Below, one piece after another: positions 1 through 11,499 of a stretch of DNA of 64,000 bases. Each line of letters begins with the position of its first letter. Positions within the stretch are counted from its first letter, which is position 1. The notes below the pieces were generated by a model. The model did no database searches and was not told where the DNA came from. It was given only the letters and a program-made list of their open reading frames with translations. Source of the stretch: Podarcis raffonei (Eukaryota > Chordata > Lepidosauria > Squamata > Lacertidae); assembly GCF_027172205.1 (NCBI RefSeq), contig NC_070614.1, forward strand, positions 32,912,001 to 32,976,000, in the 5' to 3' direction. A program made the position numbers and the translations under genes.

Positions 1-100
1 ATTGTAGATAAGGCCTATGTACAAAATGAATGCATTCAGTGTTTTAACTCTTCTTTGCAAAACATGAACAGAGTTGAGATGGTGGCAGTGTTTTTATTAC

Positions 101-196
101 CTGAGTTCTTAGCCAAGGGAGAATGTTGCATGGGAGGAGGAGAGCAGAAATCCATCGGGCTGCCATACGCCGTCGGCCTTGATGAAAATGATACGC
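101..196 (-). CDS. VWA5A: Candidate VWA5A-like coding exon 14
   Basis: A 96-bp interval with acceptor CATCTCTAG and donor GTAATA. Of its three frames, the one dictated by the phase of exon 13 is open and gives SSRPTAYGSPMDF and PPPMQHSPLAKNS, loosely like the proline/serine-rich stretch of human VWA5A after RDVPRP. Sequence conservation is low in this linker, so the call rests mainly on splice sites and phase. Confidence 0.45.
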
Positions 197-3100
197 CTAG
201 AGATGCAGATTGTGCATAGCACAATGCCTTTCTACCTTGTACTAGACCAAGGAGGAAAAAACACACAAATCTAATGAGATTTTGAACAAGCTACAGGTCC
301 CAGGATTCTTTGGAGGGAAATGTGCTTTAGACAAATGGCGTGTATGCAACCATTGACTCTACAGCAAAAGAACTGCTGCCTTCAGGGGTGCCAACTTGAA
401 TAAAATATATGGGGGGCCCAGGTAAGCCCAACTCCGCATAATCGATCATATGACATGGTGCACACAAACAATTTGAATGGCAATGCCCATCAACTTTGCA
501 GGGGTCCAGACCCTTCAAATATTTTATTGGGGCAGGGTGAATCCCCCCAAAGCCCCTAGGACTTGGCTCCTATGGCCGCCTTGCTATCTGCTCCCCATTC
601 GGACTGCAGCACCCGCAGCCAAGGCTGGACCTCCATTGTTTAAAAAATACTGTAGTCCTTTCTTGACCAGGGAGCAAGTGGCTTTCCCAATTTGTTTGAC
701 TCCAGCATCCATCTGACTCAGTCACATTTTCAAGTTGTAGCCCAACAACATTCAGAGGGAGGGAGGGAGAGAGGTGGGGAGAGGGAGATATTTAGAAGGG
801 AAGAGAGTTTTAAGTGGCTGATAAACACATCAGCAGGGCTGAAGGAAGTTCCCTGAGAAGTCTTCTCAATGGCTTCCTTCACATAAATTAGGGCCAAGCC
901 ATCTCAAGGAAGCACAAGCCACATCCTGGACCAAGATTATTACTCCCTCCTCCTCCTACTCAAGATGCTAAACGTTAAGGGCACAAATAATAGAAAACCC
1001 TTCTCCAAGCACCATCTTGGCTTTCTTGGGTTGTGACCATTGAAACTCATTGATATGAGGGAAATACATTGATTTTGTGACCACATATCACTCTGCTCTA
1101 GCACTTAAAGCATTATTTTACCTAGGTTAAACAAAACTTGTCAGTTCTTGCGGTCTTAACAGTTTGTTATTAAACTTTGCTTCATGAATGGATTGTTGCC
1201 TAAGACCTAGAATATCTAGAAGACCTACTGAGACAGAATGAAAATGTGAGTTATATTCACTCTTGATATAGCTTGATATAGGTAACTTCTCACCTCAAGA
1301 CCCCTGGTAGTTTTCAACACTGAACTCTTAGCTCAGTTTTTCCTAAGTAACACCATTGCTAAGGAGTACTTATCAAAAACCTTTTCAAGTTACATATTAT
1401 TAGCAAAGCTCATGAGTTTAAAGTTATACATAATTGTTTGAGCACAGCTGAGGAAAATATTTTAAGGAGACTTTTGATGCCTTAGAATTAAAGTTCAGCT
1501 CATCATATCATCACGGCTTCTTCTCTTCTCCTTTGGAAGAACTCAGAAAGATACTCAATGGATGAATTATTTTTTAAATAAAAGGTGAGTTCTGGCTCCT
1601 TAGAATTCTTGATAACCGTTTGAAATGTTCTTGTGCTCATTCCATGTCCATTATTCACTTCTGTATGTATATTATTATTTAAATATTGTTTGATATTTTG
1701 AAGCATATTAGCTTTTTCTAACAATTTTTTATGAAATATTTTGCCTTAACTATTTCTTTTCAGTGTAAAGCCTGCCAGAATCCACAATTAATCAGGCAGG
1801 TGTACTTCCCTAATGGAATAGCTAATATTGTTTCATTAGCTTGTATCTCTAATATTTAGAGAATACCAAGTGATGGAACCTTCCTAAAAGAGCAAAAATA
1901 TGCCAATTGGATCTGAAAGTTCAAGCTGGAATGTTGTAGAAGTAAGCTAAGCTTTAGACAGAAACAAATTTGAAACACACACACGAGTGGGATACCGGAT
2001 ATCTCCAAATTATCTTAATGAAGGCTGAGTAAAACCAACTCCAAGTCACCCCAAAAGTCTTTTCTAGAAGGTACTGAGCAGATGCAGTGACACTGAATCC
2101 AACATGGAATCCATGGTCATTGCCAAACACATCTCCTTGAACTCACATGCATGGGGAACGTCTCGGCGGCTGAGGGGCCCTTGAAGTGCTGTGCCCAGCT
2201 CCATGTTCACTCCCACAAAGGCCGTCTGTGAGCACACCACCCCAGAGCTCAGGCTTGTCTCCAGTGCCAGGCGCTGCTTTTCTTCTCCCTTCTCCCCGGC
2301 CCCCTCCAGTTCCTTTAGGAGGGTCTGAGCCGCCAGGCGGTGAACAGGAAGCCTGCAGTATGGGAAAAAGGGGGCAGCGGGGAGATAAATGCAGGGACCA
2401 CTTGGCATGATGTCAACCCCTTAATATAGGCCATCCAAATCCAATCTTCCTTGACTATTGGCAAATCTGGATTATAACTTGATGGCTTCCAAATGCTATC
2501 TGTAATTAAATAAACCGTATCACTTTTGTCCAAGGTTGGGGGGGGGGGGGAAGACTTACAAAATGTGACAGTACTACCTGTCAGTCTCCTGAGCCTGGAG
2601 TGAGAACTTCATTGTTTCTTTGAAAGCCTGGTCTTGGAACTGGTACTGAAGAACAGCAGTCCCTTCTGTGGAGCCTGAAGACTGCAGAAGAAAAGAAAGC
2701 ATCAAAACTGGGAAAGGGGAAGAAGCCTTCGGAACAATACATTCTGGGATTATAAAACACCAAGACTGGCAGGTTTTGGTATTTAGGATAGGAGGGAGGG
2801 ATTATTCATTGGTTAAGGTCTTGGTGGTGGTTACTTGCCTGGTCCTGCCCATGGATCTGGGCATAAATGAGGCAGCGCTGCCCCTGGAAGATGACCTGTG
2901 GGCCTGACCCCACAAGCTCAGCCTTCAGACCAGGAGGCAAGTCCCAGCTCAGAGAGATCCTGGTCACGGCTGGCTGCAGGGCCTTCTTCAAAGACTGCAG
3001 GGCCTACGGGAAAGCAAGAATTTTGCAATGACATTAAGAGAATATCAAAGTTCCTGTTCAACTATCGCTTAAAAATAAGTTTCTATGTGAGATTGTTTTG

Positions 3101-6100
3101 AAACTGTGTGAACAGTGCTTGCAAAGGAGTCAGGAGAGGGGCTGGTGAAGATGCCATCTTGGTTTCTCCAAAAGCCACTGAACATAGAATAGAAGCCTGC
3201 TGGACAGTCTCTGAGCAACACAATGACTGGGCCACAAAGGTAAAGGGATCCCTGACAATTAGGTCCAGTCGTGACCGACTCTGGGGTTGCGGTGCTCATC
3301 TCGCTTTATTGGCCGAGGGAGCCGGCATACAGCTTCCGGGTCATGTGGCCAGCATGACTAAACCACTTCTGGCGAACCAGAGCAGCACATGGAAATGCCA
3401 TTTACCTTCCCGCTGGAGCAGTACCTATTTATCTACTTGCACTTTTACATGCTTTCGAACTGCTAGGTTGGCAGGAGCAGGGACCAAACAATGGGAGCTC
3501 ACCCCATCGTGGGGATTCAAACCTCTGACCTTCTGATTGGCAAGCCCTAGGCTCTGTGGTTTAACCCACAGTACCACCCGCATCCCTGTGCCACATAAAA
3601 GGTAAAGGTAAAGGTACCCCTGCCCGTACGGGCCAGTCTTGACAGACTCTGGGGTTGTGCGCCCATCTCACTTAAGAGGCCAGGGGCCAGCGCTGTCCGG
3701 AGACACTTCCGGGTCAGGTGGCCAGCGTGACAAAGCTGCATCTGGCGAGCCAGTGCAGCACATGGAAACGCCGTTTACCTTCCCGCCAGTAAGCGGTCCC
3801 TATTTATCTACTTGCACCCGGGGGTGCTTTCGAACTGCTAGGTTGGCAGGCGCTGGGACCGAGCAACGGGAGCGCACCCCGCCGCGGGGATTCGAACCGC
3901 CGACCTTTCGATCGGCAAGCCCTAGGCGCTGAGGCTTTTACCCACAGCGCCACCCGCGTCCCTTGCCACATAGGGGGCACTAAAAAAGATTCGAATTCAT
4001 AAGCAGATGACGGGTGCTATGAGAAACTGAGGTGTGTTTTTTTTGTCAAGCAGAAACATGTAAATATAGGCACTTCCAGACTTGCTACTTCCCAGGTAGG
4101 ATTCCACAGGACACTGGAAGATTCAGATTGTGCAACTGAAGCTTCCTCCCCAAAGGATAAGACTTTCTGCAGAATGGGAAGCAACAGGAAAATGCACCGG
4201 AAAGTGTGAAATAACCCTTGCTTGATGCAACGCCATCTAACCTCCCTATAAACTGAGGAGGAATCCTCAATAAACTAGGCAATCATGAAGGCAACCAATG
4301 TTTCTTTCCAGCGAAGTGGTTTAAAATGTCCCTTAAAGAAAGTATAGCTATTGGGCACTACTAGCAATGCAAAGTTTCCATATGCAGTTCAGGAGAAGTG
4401 TAGAAGGGTGAGCCAAATGATCATTCTAAGGGTGCATTCCTTATGTATTAAGGTTTCATGGATCTTTTCCAAAACTTAGTGGTTGTGCTGCGTGGGAGAG
4501 CTGGGATTCCATGCTCTGATGGATTGTCAGGGGGCACCTGGCAGTTTACCCACAGCTCAGGAGAAACTGGTGGAGACCAGGAGAAGAGGAATGTGGAGCT
4601 CCTGAGCCTCACCTTGGCCTGCATGCGCTCCTTGCCTGTGATGAATTCAGCACTTCCTCCGGCCGCACGGGCAATTCCTTTGATGAGGGCTGTGGAGGCC
4701 CCTTCGCCAATGCCAAAGGAGAAGCACCTGTCAGAGAAAGAGGAGGTGAACCTAGGCCAGGTGCAGAAACCTGTGAGATTAAGGTTTCCCTCTCCCTTGC
4801 CTTACCTGTGGGAGCTGCTGTGATGCTGAACTTCAGCAATGACCTTATCTGTATTAGACACCTCTCCATCCGTGAACACAAAGAGCTAGAGAGAGGGAGG
4901 GAGGGAGAACAGAGAGGTATCAAAACCTATCCTATTTCCCCTTTGAAGTCCATTTGCAGGCCCCAATTGCATTCAAACCCCACATATAAACGGGGAAAAT
5001 GCCTATCCTAGTGGTGGTGCATTTGTATAAAGTGTGTGAGGGAGTGGAAGACTGACTCTTTAATTCCTCCATACCGTGCAAGCTAACTTAAATGGCAGGT
5101 GATTGACATGTGGGGGGCCTCTCTTCTTTGACATCCGTTTGCAGGCAAAGATTGCATTCATTGTCCATCTGCAAACAGACGAAGTTGGCCCCAATAACTT
5201 CCCCTTCCCACTTCCAAAGGGAGGTCTCAACTCAAGTATCTTCCATGGGGTTGTACATTTTTCTATTTATTCAAAATAATTTTAGACTGCTCTGTATCCT
5301 CATGGACATCAGGGTGTTATGTAGAAAAAGCACAATACACATAACTTAAAACCTTCACAAAAAACACCAACTTCATGTTTGTTCCACCACTCTTTGCAGG
5401 TCACTAAAAACCCTACTCTTGATACCTGGCGAGGATATCCTTCCCGGCACGGCTGGCTGTAAATGGCCTTCAGTGGCTGCAGAATCTCTGTACCCCCCAG
5501 ATCAGCTTGCAGCTCCTTCACCCGTTGGAGGGACTTTGACATGGTCTCCTGGGTGTATTCTACACTCTGCCTGTAGAGAGTTTCGGAGAGTCAAGGAAGT
5601 AAAGGACCTATTTTCCTCCCAAGCTCAGCCAATTCCCCATCAGGCTATTTTGTAAACCTCCCACAACATTCCACGTTTCCACTAGGACTACCCTTTTATT
5701 ATTTGTTACATGGTCTAATTGCTCCCCTAAAACTCATCCAGTCAGATTCAAACTTCTCCTCTTCTCATCATTCAGTGCTCAGAATGCGCGAAGCCACATC
5801 AAGGATAGAAAAAGCCTATGTTTACTGTGCAGGTAACAAGGAGGAAAGGGTAATAGCAGAACAAATAGGGAAGAGGAGGTGAGAAATGTTTAGGGGTCCA
5901 GAATGTGCCTTGCAGGAGATGCTGGGAAGCTAGCTTGTGAAAATACCCCATCTAGCCTGGACAGATCTTCTAACTCCTTGGGTCAAATCTCGTGACACTT
6001 TTAAAAACCCTTCCATTTCATTGACCTATAAAAGCAAGGGTGAGGAACCTTTGGCCTTCCAGATGTTGATGAACTACAAGTCCCGACAGCCCTAGCAGGC

Positions 6101-9100
6101 AATGATCCAAGAGGCAGGGATTATGGAGCTGTAGTTCAGCAACATCTGAAGATGAAGAAGTGTGTTCAGATTCCTGTGTCAACCGTTGCCAGTGATACAG
6201 CATAGGAGCAAATGGAGGAGCAGAGAAGTTATGAGTCTGACAACACTGGACACTCTTTTGACACTCACGGGTAGAATGAGTCATGGGTCGATCCAAATCC
6301 ATAGATGTTGAAGTAACATCCCAGAGGGAGACTCTTCAGCAAGAAAATCAGGGTTTCCTGAAATGTGGGGTTGGGGAGGGGGGAGAGAAAAGCAGGAGTC
6401 ACCCTAGGTGCCCCAGCCCAACCTCTAGCATTTATTTCAACATTACGGGCCCAGCCTCCTTCAAGGAACCATTCATCTGCAGTCTTCAATTACCCTCCCT
6501 TCTACCACTCCATCCTATTCTTCAAAACAGGTTTGCCCCTTGGGTACCTTGGCACTCTGAATCCGTGTTGGGGAATCAGGGTTCCGATCGGTCCAGGAAC
6601 CCATGCTTCCAGAGCGGTCCAGCAGGAAGATAAATTCTCCAGTTGCCTTCTGGCCTGGTTTGGGGGCAGGGACACTGGGGTACAGGGTGAGCAGGAGTGC
6701 TGGGTCCCCCATCAGAGAGCCTGTGCAATGCGGGAGGAAAGGAGATCCATTAGGCATTTTCACCCAAGGCAGCACCCTTTCACCTCCCAGTACCCTTTGT
6801 GTTTCTGCCCCCATGTCCTCCATTGCCTTAGGCTTTGCTCACCTGGGGCAGCCCCAGGCTTCCCAGCCTCTAGGAGGGTGCTGGGCTTGTGAATGTCCTC
6901 GCAATATATCAGCAGCTCCACGTCTTGGTCGAACTGGTGCCCTTCGGCCAAGGAGACCTTTGGTGTTAGAAGGAAAAGCAGAGTTTGAATGCGGAGCTCT
7001 GTTCCTATTCCTCCCAAAGATGTTTATGTGTGTAACACTTTCGAAAATGTTGCTATGGAATTTGGCCATTTATTCCAAAACTGTGCAAAATGAGAGAATT
7101 GTAGGTTGTGCCATTTGATTCAATAACAGGCAGCAAAATAAATGATCAACTGCAGGACCTCCCCTGCCAAATGTAGAACCTGAGATACTGAGAGAAGCTC
7201 TCTTGGGTCCCAGGCTTTGTATGCCAATAGAAACACATTGAACTGGGTTCAATAGCTCACAGTTAGTCGATATTATTAAAATGTGCCCTTAGAGTAAGCA
7301 TATCCGCATTATTACTGATCAAAAGGAAAGGATTTGAGGCCAAAACCAAACCCTACTGTTTGGTTTTACATGACTGGTTTTATTTGTAAACCAATAGCCA
7401 AAGGTGACGAAGAGTCATATTCAAGCTGCAGGGTAGCAAGAGATTTTAAAAAACCTCGCCGCCCCCCATAGTCCATCTTTTAGTGGGGTAGCATCCACAC
7501 TTTGGAACTCCCTATTTATTGACATCAGGCAGGCTCCTTCGCCATATGCTTTTGGACACCTGCTGAAAACATTTCTGCATAGGCAAGCCTATCCATGAAT
7601 GTAGAGTACTGACATATGTTTTAATCAATTTTTAAATCCCTGGTTTTAACTATTCCTGAATGTTTTAAATAGCTGTTTTTTAAACTTTGCTAGTGGTAAT
7701 TTTATCGCTGCTTTCCCTTTTGCAAACCACTTTGAGTGTGTGTGTTTATTTTAATTTTACAATCAAGTGGCATATAAATTCTGTGAAATATAAACAAACA
7801 AACAGTGGTCTCAATAGAAATCCTGCCCCTAGGCTGCCTATTCGTAGTGGGAGGGCGGCTCCCACCTGCCCTTGTTACCAGTAATGCCCAGCATGGGAGT
7901 GGGATTCTGGTAGAGGCAACAGAGTTAAAACTCTCCTCTCCCACACCAAAGCCAAGATCCAGCTTGCCCCCTTCACCTTATTTGTTCAACCAGCCAAGCA
8001 AGGCCAATATAGCTCTGAGTACAGGGTGGTATATAAATTCAATAAATAATAATAAATATAATACCTGGTGGCTATTCACAGTGGAAGGACAGCTCCCCTC
8101 TCACAAACTGCAAGCATGGGGAGGGAGATTCCAAACAGGGCTGTAGGGGTCGCAAGAGTCAAATGCTCCCCTTCCCAAGCCATGGCCCCAATCCAGCTTA
8201 CTCTTCCCTTTCCAGTTATTTGTTTACAAAAGAAAGCAAATAGCACGTCTATGTCGGCCATTAGACCTAAGCACAGATTTTGGGATGTGTGTGCAACTTC
8301 AAATGGAGAATGACAAATACACCCCTTTTCAGAAGCTGTTCCTTTCACTATTGTACCTGGGCAATCGTACGGTCTTCTGCCCTGTAGTGCAAAGGCTCAA
8401 GGGTGCATTTGGACTCCACACGGTTGATGCCATAAGGTGACTCCAGGGTGGCACTGAGGCCGAGAGTGTAGGGAAGCTGCCCCTTGGGCACTCGGGGTAT
8501 GCTCTTGGTGACATTGCCCCCTTCTGAACCTGTACATGAGAGAGCGAGAGAATCATAGAACCACAGAATTGTAGAATACCATGAGAATCATCTCATCCGA
8601 CTCCCTGCAATGCAGGAATGCTCAGCTGTGCCATATGGGGATTGAAACTGCAACCTTGGTGTTGCTCTAACCAACTAAGCTATCCAGCACACCATGGTTA
8701 TTGAACACAGTGGGCAAGCTCTCATGAGGAGGAAGGCACTGTAACACAACCCCATGTGGGAGGAAGAATTAGGCTGTTGGAGGCGAAGGCACCATGAAAC
8801 AGTAATGTACAACACGCCACCCCCAATCCCCAGGCAATTACCCAGGGTTCGAGTTTCCTGTTGGAAATGAGACACAGTGGGGACTGTCGTGTCTTTATGA
8901 TATGTGGTTTTATTTACACATATATACAACCTGAGTCTGGACGGAGGAAAATCCCAGCGCTCACATCCCAAGAGGGTCCTGCTCCTTCCATTGCTGCAGC
9001 CGCCAATTCAAAGAGAAATCAGCCCTGCTCTCGGGGTCCTTTCTTGAGGCTGCCTCATGTCAGCCCACATGGCTTCAGCCCTCCTCCATCTTACCAGAAA

Positions 9101-10630
9101 CCCTTGCCAAAAAATGCAACCAACCCTCCTTTCACTTACATCACCACTTCTAACAAACACACTTATGGCACTTCTCCAATTGAGTTAATGTAACAAAATA
9201 CCTTCCTGGGCCTTTCCAGCAGAAAAGAGGAATCTAGGAACTGTTTCTTTTAGTATTTTATTTGTGTCAGCTGATAAGTAGGACAAACCCAATTCAAAGC
9301 TCCTTTCTGGGCAATTTGGTAGGATGGGAGTAAATAATCTATTTTGCTCATCTCTGTAAAGATTGTACATATGAAATGAGCATGCATTAATGCTTCTGTT
9401 GCTCCAAATCCACAGAGCTTAGGTATAACAAAGCAGCATTGCAAGAGGCTTGTATGTGGGGGTAGTTAGCGTGTTTGGGGGTGCAGGTGCTTACCCTGAG
9501 GTGCATAGCGGGGGTTGAGGACAGCGGGCAGGACAAAGCGGATGGCCCCATCGGGCTCCGGAGCCAAGGCCTGGACGTAGGAGAGCTTCAGCGTGGCCTC
9601 CCCATCGGGAGGGAGGTTACCCAGGCTGCAGGTGAAAATGTCACTGGTGTTTTCTTCTCTTCCAAGCAGGAAAGCCTGCCGGCCTTCACTCAAGGCATCC
9701 TCATATTCCTGCTCTGCCTGCATTGGGTGGTGGAGAAGAGAAGAACATCAGGAGTGAGGAAGGCAAGGACACAGGCAGGTGTGGTCCCAAGAAAGGATTC
9801 CCATTTAAAAACAGCTGTCGACCAATTGGTTACCTACCAGCGAAGCTTCCATGCTTTTGTAATTTCACCTTGTGAAAGTAAATTATAAGCACTGTAGTAT
9901 CTACACTGTGACTTTAGAATTCATGCATTAGGTTAAAATTACACCAAGCTGCAGCAGAAGAGGCCAGGAAGCCAGGCTCCCCACTACAGCAACTGGGTGT
10001 TGTTAGACATTCTTTCTTTTAAGCACAACATGTGAGTTTCTTGACACAAAATCTGCTTGTAGGCACAGAGTCCTATCTAGGGAAGTCTCCGCCTCCCTTC
10101 TCAAACTGGCCACCCAATGCCAAAGGCCCCGATTCTCCTCAGACCTTCCATACCTGTTTCTTCTCTCGGATCTGGGCCTCAATCCGCGTCCCACCAATCA
10201 GGCCCTCGAAGGCATACACAGCGGCTTCATCATCCAGAGGGAAGACAAACACCACCTCCACTGGGGACTTCTCCTCATTGTGGTAGCGAAGCTCAGACAC
10301 CACGTCAGCCACAAAGCCTCGGACCACCACATCCACAGAGATGCTCTTCAAGGGCACTGGGGCAAGGCGAGAACAAGGAAGGCTCAGTGTCTGGCCCTGT
10401 ATACACTTTGGAGAAACCCTCTCCAGTCATCTTGGCTCCCACTGCCAGGCCAGCCAGTTATTTAGGACCCCCCAACCTACACCATTACATACCATAAACA
10501 AGAAAGCTATATTTTGGAAATTTATAGCAGTATGTGGCTTATTGCCATTTTGCACCCGCTTAGCTGAATAACCGTATGCAGGTAACTTACCAGGTTCCCG
10601 AGAGTTTGTGACAAGCCCACAAACAGTCAT
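101..10630 (-). CDS. VWA5A: VWA5A-like gene (VIT and VWA domains), 14 coding exons, C-terminus off the left edge
   Basis: Exons in transcription order: 10591-10630, 10154-10356, 9495-9717, 8357-8529, 6843-6957, 6548-6720, 6269-6357, 5426-5570, 4806-4885, 4613-4727, 2839-3003, 2578-2681, 2147-2352, 101-196. Phases agree at every junction and the joined frame is open for 642 codons; human VWA5A is about 786, so roughly the last 140 residues lie outside. The start MTVCGL matches the family N-terminus and sits in the exon ending REP. Residues about 1-135 form the VIT domain. The VWA domain begins near residue 280 with a complete MIDAS (DRSGS at 286-290, Thr in LGGTE, Asp in FTDGE). VWA5A (BCSC-1/LOH11CR2A) is described as a candidate tumour suppressor of poorly defined biochemistry, related in domain layout to inter-alpha-trypsin inhibitor heavy chains. 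Squamates may carry several VWA5A-like paralogues, so strict orthology is not shown. One intron uses a GC donor. Confidence 0.93.
197..2146. other. Intron 13 of the VWA5A-like gene, no further feature seen
   Basis: A/T-rich intronic sequence. I see no further exon, no recognisable repeat, and no conserved protein similarity in the open frames on either strand, including the 73-codon minus-strand frame at 1503-1724. Confidence 0.5.
2147..2352 (-). CDS. VWA5A: VWA5A-like coding exon 13
   Basis: Acceptor TACTGCAG, donor GTGAGT; phase 2 in, phase 1 out. Encodes VHRLAAQTLLKELEG, SSGVVCSQTAFVGVNMEL and QGPLSRRDVPHA, matching human HRLAAKSLL, TAFIAINKEL and QGPLAHRDVPRP. Confidence 0.95.
2578..2681 (-). 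CDS. VWA5A: VWA5A-like coding exon 12
   Basis: Acceptor TTCTGCAG, donor GTAGTA (weak). Phase 0 in, phase 2 out. Encodes GTAVLQYQFQDQAFKETMKF, aligning with human GEVCLKYTLQGKTFEDKVTF. Less conserved than its neighbours, but phase and position fit. Confidence 0.85.
2839..3003 (-). CDS. VWA5A: VWA5A-like coding exon 11 with GC donor
   Basis: Acceptor CCCGTAG; the donor is CAG|GCAAGT, a GC-AG intron with otherwise perfect consensus. Phase 0 both ends, 55 codons: LKKALQPAVTRISLSWDLPP, VIFQGQRCLIYAQ. Confidence 0.92.
3235..3586 (-). mobile_element. Sauria-type SINE (copy 1)
   Basis: Reverse-oriented tRNA-derived SINE in the intron between VWA5A exons 10 and 11. The plus strand shows the GTAAAG tail complement, then the CAGTCGTGACC body, and ends at the reversed head GTACCACCCGCATCCC. 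The Bov-B-like 3' end and TTTACC-type tail are typical of squamate Sauria SINEs. Confidence 0.85.
3598..3963 (-). mobile_element. Sauria-type SINE (copy 2) with 9-bp target duplication
   Basis: A second, less diverged SINE of the same family, directly adjoining copy 1. It is bounded by the direct repeat TGCCACATA at 3589-3597 and 3964-3972, so it is a separate insertion. The internal promoter B box GGTTCGAATCC is intact on the minus strand. Confidence 0.9.
4613..4727 (-). CDS. VWA5A: VWA5A-like coding exon 10 (end of VWA domain)
   Basis: Acceptor TCTGACAG, donor GTGAGG; phase 2 in, phase 0 out. Encodes RCFSFGIGEGASTALIKGIA and GGSAEFITGKERMQAK, highly conserved with human. Confidence 0.94.
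4806..4885 (-). CDS. VWA5A: VWA5A-like coding exon 9 (VWA domain)
   Basis: Acceptor CTCTCTAG, donor GTAAGG; phase 0 in, phase 2 out. Encodes LFVFTDGEVSNTDKVIAEVQ, which supplies the MIDAS aspartate in TDGE. Confidence 0.93.
5426..5570 (-). CDS. VWA5A: VWA5A-like coding exon 8 (VWA domain)
   Basis: Acceptor CTCTACAG, donor GTATCA; phase 2 in, phase 0 out. Encodes SVEYTQETM and QADLGGTEIL, which supplies the MIDAS threonine. Confidence 0.95.
6033..6150. mobile_element. hAT-type MITE (CTCCAGATGTTG family)
   Basis: Imperfect palindrome: TTCCAGATGTTGATGAACTAC on the left mirrors GTAGTTCAGCAACATCTG on the right. Same family as the copy at 56010-56145, whose 8-bp target site indicates hAT. Lies in the intron between VWA5A exons 7 and 8. 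Confidence 0.65.
6269..6357 (-). CDS. VWA5A: VWA5A-like coding exon 7 (VWA domain)
   Basis: Acceptor ACATTTCAG, donor GTGAGT; phase 0 in, phase 2 out. Encodes ETLIFLLKSLPLGCYFNIYG and FGSTHDSFYP, nearly the same as human VWA5A. Confidence 0.95.
6548..6720 (-). CDS. VWA5A: VWA5A-like coding exon 6 (VWA domain start, MIDAS)
   Basis: Acceptor TTGCACAG, donor GTACCC; phase 1 in, phase 0 out. GDPALLLTLYP leads into GEFIFLLDRSGSM: D286, S288 and S290 are the DxSxS metal-binding residues of the VWA fold. Confidence 0.95.
6843..6957 (-). CDS. VWA5A: VWA5A-like coding exon 5
   Basis: Acceptor CACCAAAG, donor GTGAGC; phase 0 in, phase 1 out. Encodes AEGHQFDQDVELLIYCEDIHKP, close to human AGHKFDRDVELLIYYNEVHTP. 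Confidence 0.92.
7480..7800 (+). mobile_element. L2-type LINE 3' end
   Basis: A degenerate frame resembles the L2 reverse-transcriptase C-terminus (WNSLxIDIRQAPS...LLKTFLHRQAY), followed by a 3' UTR ending in the usual ATATAAATTCTGTGAAATATAAA-like tail. Truncated at its 5' end. In the intron between VWA5A exons 4 and 5. Confidence 0.65.
8012..8063 (+). mobile_element. L2-type LINE tail fragment
   Basis: Contains the tail motif GTATATAAATTCAATAAATAA typical of L2/CR1 3' ends; only the terminal few dozen bases are present. Confidence 0.45.
8357..8529 (-). CDS. VWA5A: VWA5A-like coding exon 4
   Basis: Enters in phase 1 after TGTACAG and leaves in phase 0 before GTACAA. Encodes LPYTLGLSATLESPYGINRVES and HYRAEDRTIAQ, matching the human linker that begins LPYTLSMVATIDS. 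The correct frame is not the longest open frame here and was set by exon phase. Confidence 0.88.
8545..8697 (-). mobile_element. tRNA-Ile-like SINE with CR1-like tail
   Basis: On the minus strand the head reads GCTTAGTTGGTTAGAGCA and then CAAGGTTGCAGTTTCAATCC, like tRNA-Ile with A and B boxes. The body continues into TGCATTGCAGGGAGTCGGATG, the usual CR1 3' terminal sequence. It is an interspersed SINE, not a tRNA gene: no foldable 3' acceptor stem follows. Confidence 0.65.
9495..9717 (-). CDS. VWA5A: VWA5A-like coding exon 3 (VIT domain, second half)
   Basis: Acceptor AATGCAG, donor GTAAGC; enters in phase 0 and leaves in phase 1. Contains the conserved VIT stretches QAFLLG, FTCSLGNLPP, LSYVQ and RFVLPAVLNPRYAP. 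Confidence 0.93.
10154..10356 (-). CDS. VWA5A: VWA5A-like coding exon 2 (VIT domain, first half)
   Basis: Starts after a CCCCAG acceptor in phase 1 and ends in phase 0 at REKKQ before GTATGG. It carries the family signatures VPLKSI, the VVRGFVADV strand, NEE, VFPLDDEAAVYAFE and the IGG turn of the VIT fold. Confidence 0.92.
10591..10630 (-). CDS. VWA5A: VWA5A-like coding exon 1
   Basis: Encodes MTVCGLVTNSREP plus one base of the next codon, followed by the strong donor GTAAGT. The human protein begins MVHFCGLLTLHREP, which supports this ATG. The exon extends upstream into 5' UTR of unknown length; in-frame TTG/CTG codons just upstream are not needed. Confidence 0.85.
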
Positions 10631-11499
10631 GGCCAACAGCAATAGTCTTTGCGGAGGAATTGGTTTCCCAGAGATTCACCCCAACTGCAGAAAACTGAGA
10701 TTAATTTTTGGCTAGAGGGAAACCATATGTATAACAACTCTGTATTTTATTTTCCTTTGATTTAATGGAAATGGTAGCCCCCACTTATTTGTATGAAATA
10801 TTGTTCCCATTTAAAATAATACTGTTTACCCAACATTATTAAGCAATTGCTCTTACAAGGATATTTGTTTGTCATTGTTTTCTGTCTCATCTCTGAATGC
10901 AGAAGAATGAGGGGATGCTAAAATGACAGATGGAAGGAAGGTGAGATTTGATGCCAGGTTTAACGAATCTTCTCTCAGCCCATGTCTCTCCTTATACTCC
11001 CCACCCCAATTTCTGGCAGCCAATCTCACTTGACATGCCTCTCATCCATTCTTCAGCCACTCTTTACTCCCTGGTGCTCCTTCTGTATTAAGATCCCAGA
11101 GGGGAGCACCAGGGCAGAGGCTATGGTGATCAGAAGAGAAGAGTCTGAGCATGTGCAGAGTGCAGCCACTCAAGGAGAGGTGGGGAGGGAGCCAATGGAC
11201 TGTTATGTTTCTTCCATCTGAAAGATGAAGAGACCCTTGAAGAAGGAGGCCAATGTGCCCCCACCTCCAGGTCCCCCAGGAGAAAGCTGCCTGCAACACT
11301 GCCCTCCTGAAGCTCTTAGCCAATGAATGAAGTCATAGCTATGATTGGCATGTGGGGTGGGGAGGGGGGGAAGTGGAAACCCCTGAGATAATAATAGAGA
11401 AGCGTGTTCATTGTTCTACAAAGGGACATCCTGATTGTCTCTAAGCAGCAGTATTGGGAGCAGGTGAGAAGGAGATGCACAAGGAGATGTAGGGCTTGG

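Noticed and set aside
3108-3536. 142-codon plus-strand frame
   Set aside because: Most of it is reversed SINE sequence and it overlaps the intron next to VWA5A exon 11.
11042-11323. Minus-strand frame near VWA5A start as an upstream exon
   Set aside because: No matching splice sites or family resemblance; the first coding exon is already accounted for at 10591-10630.
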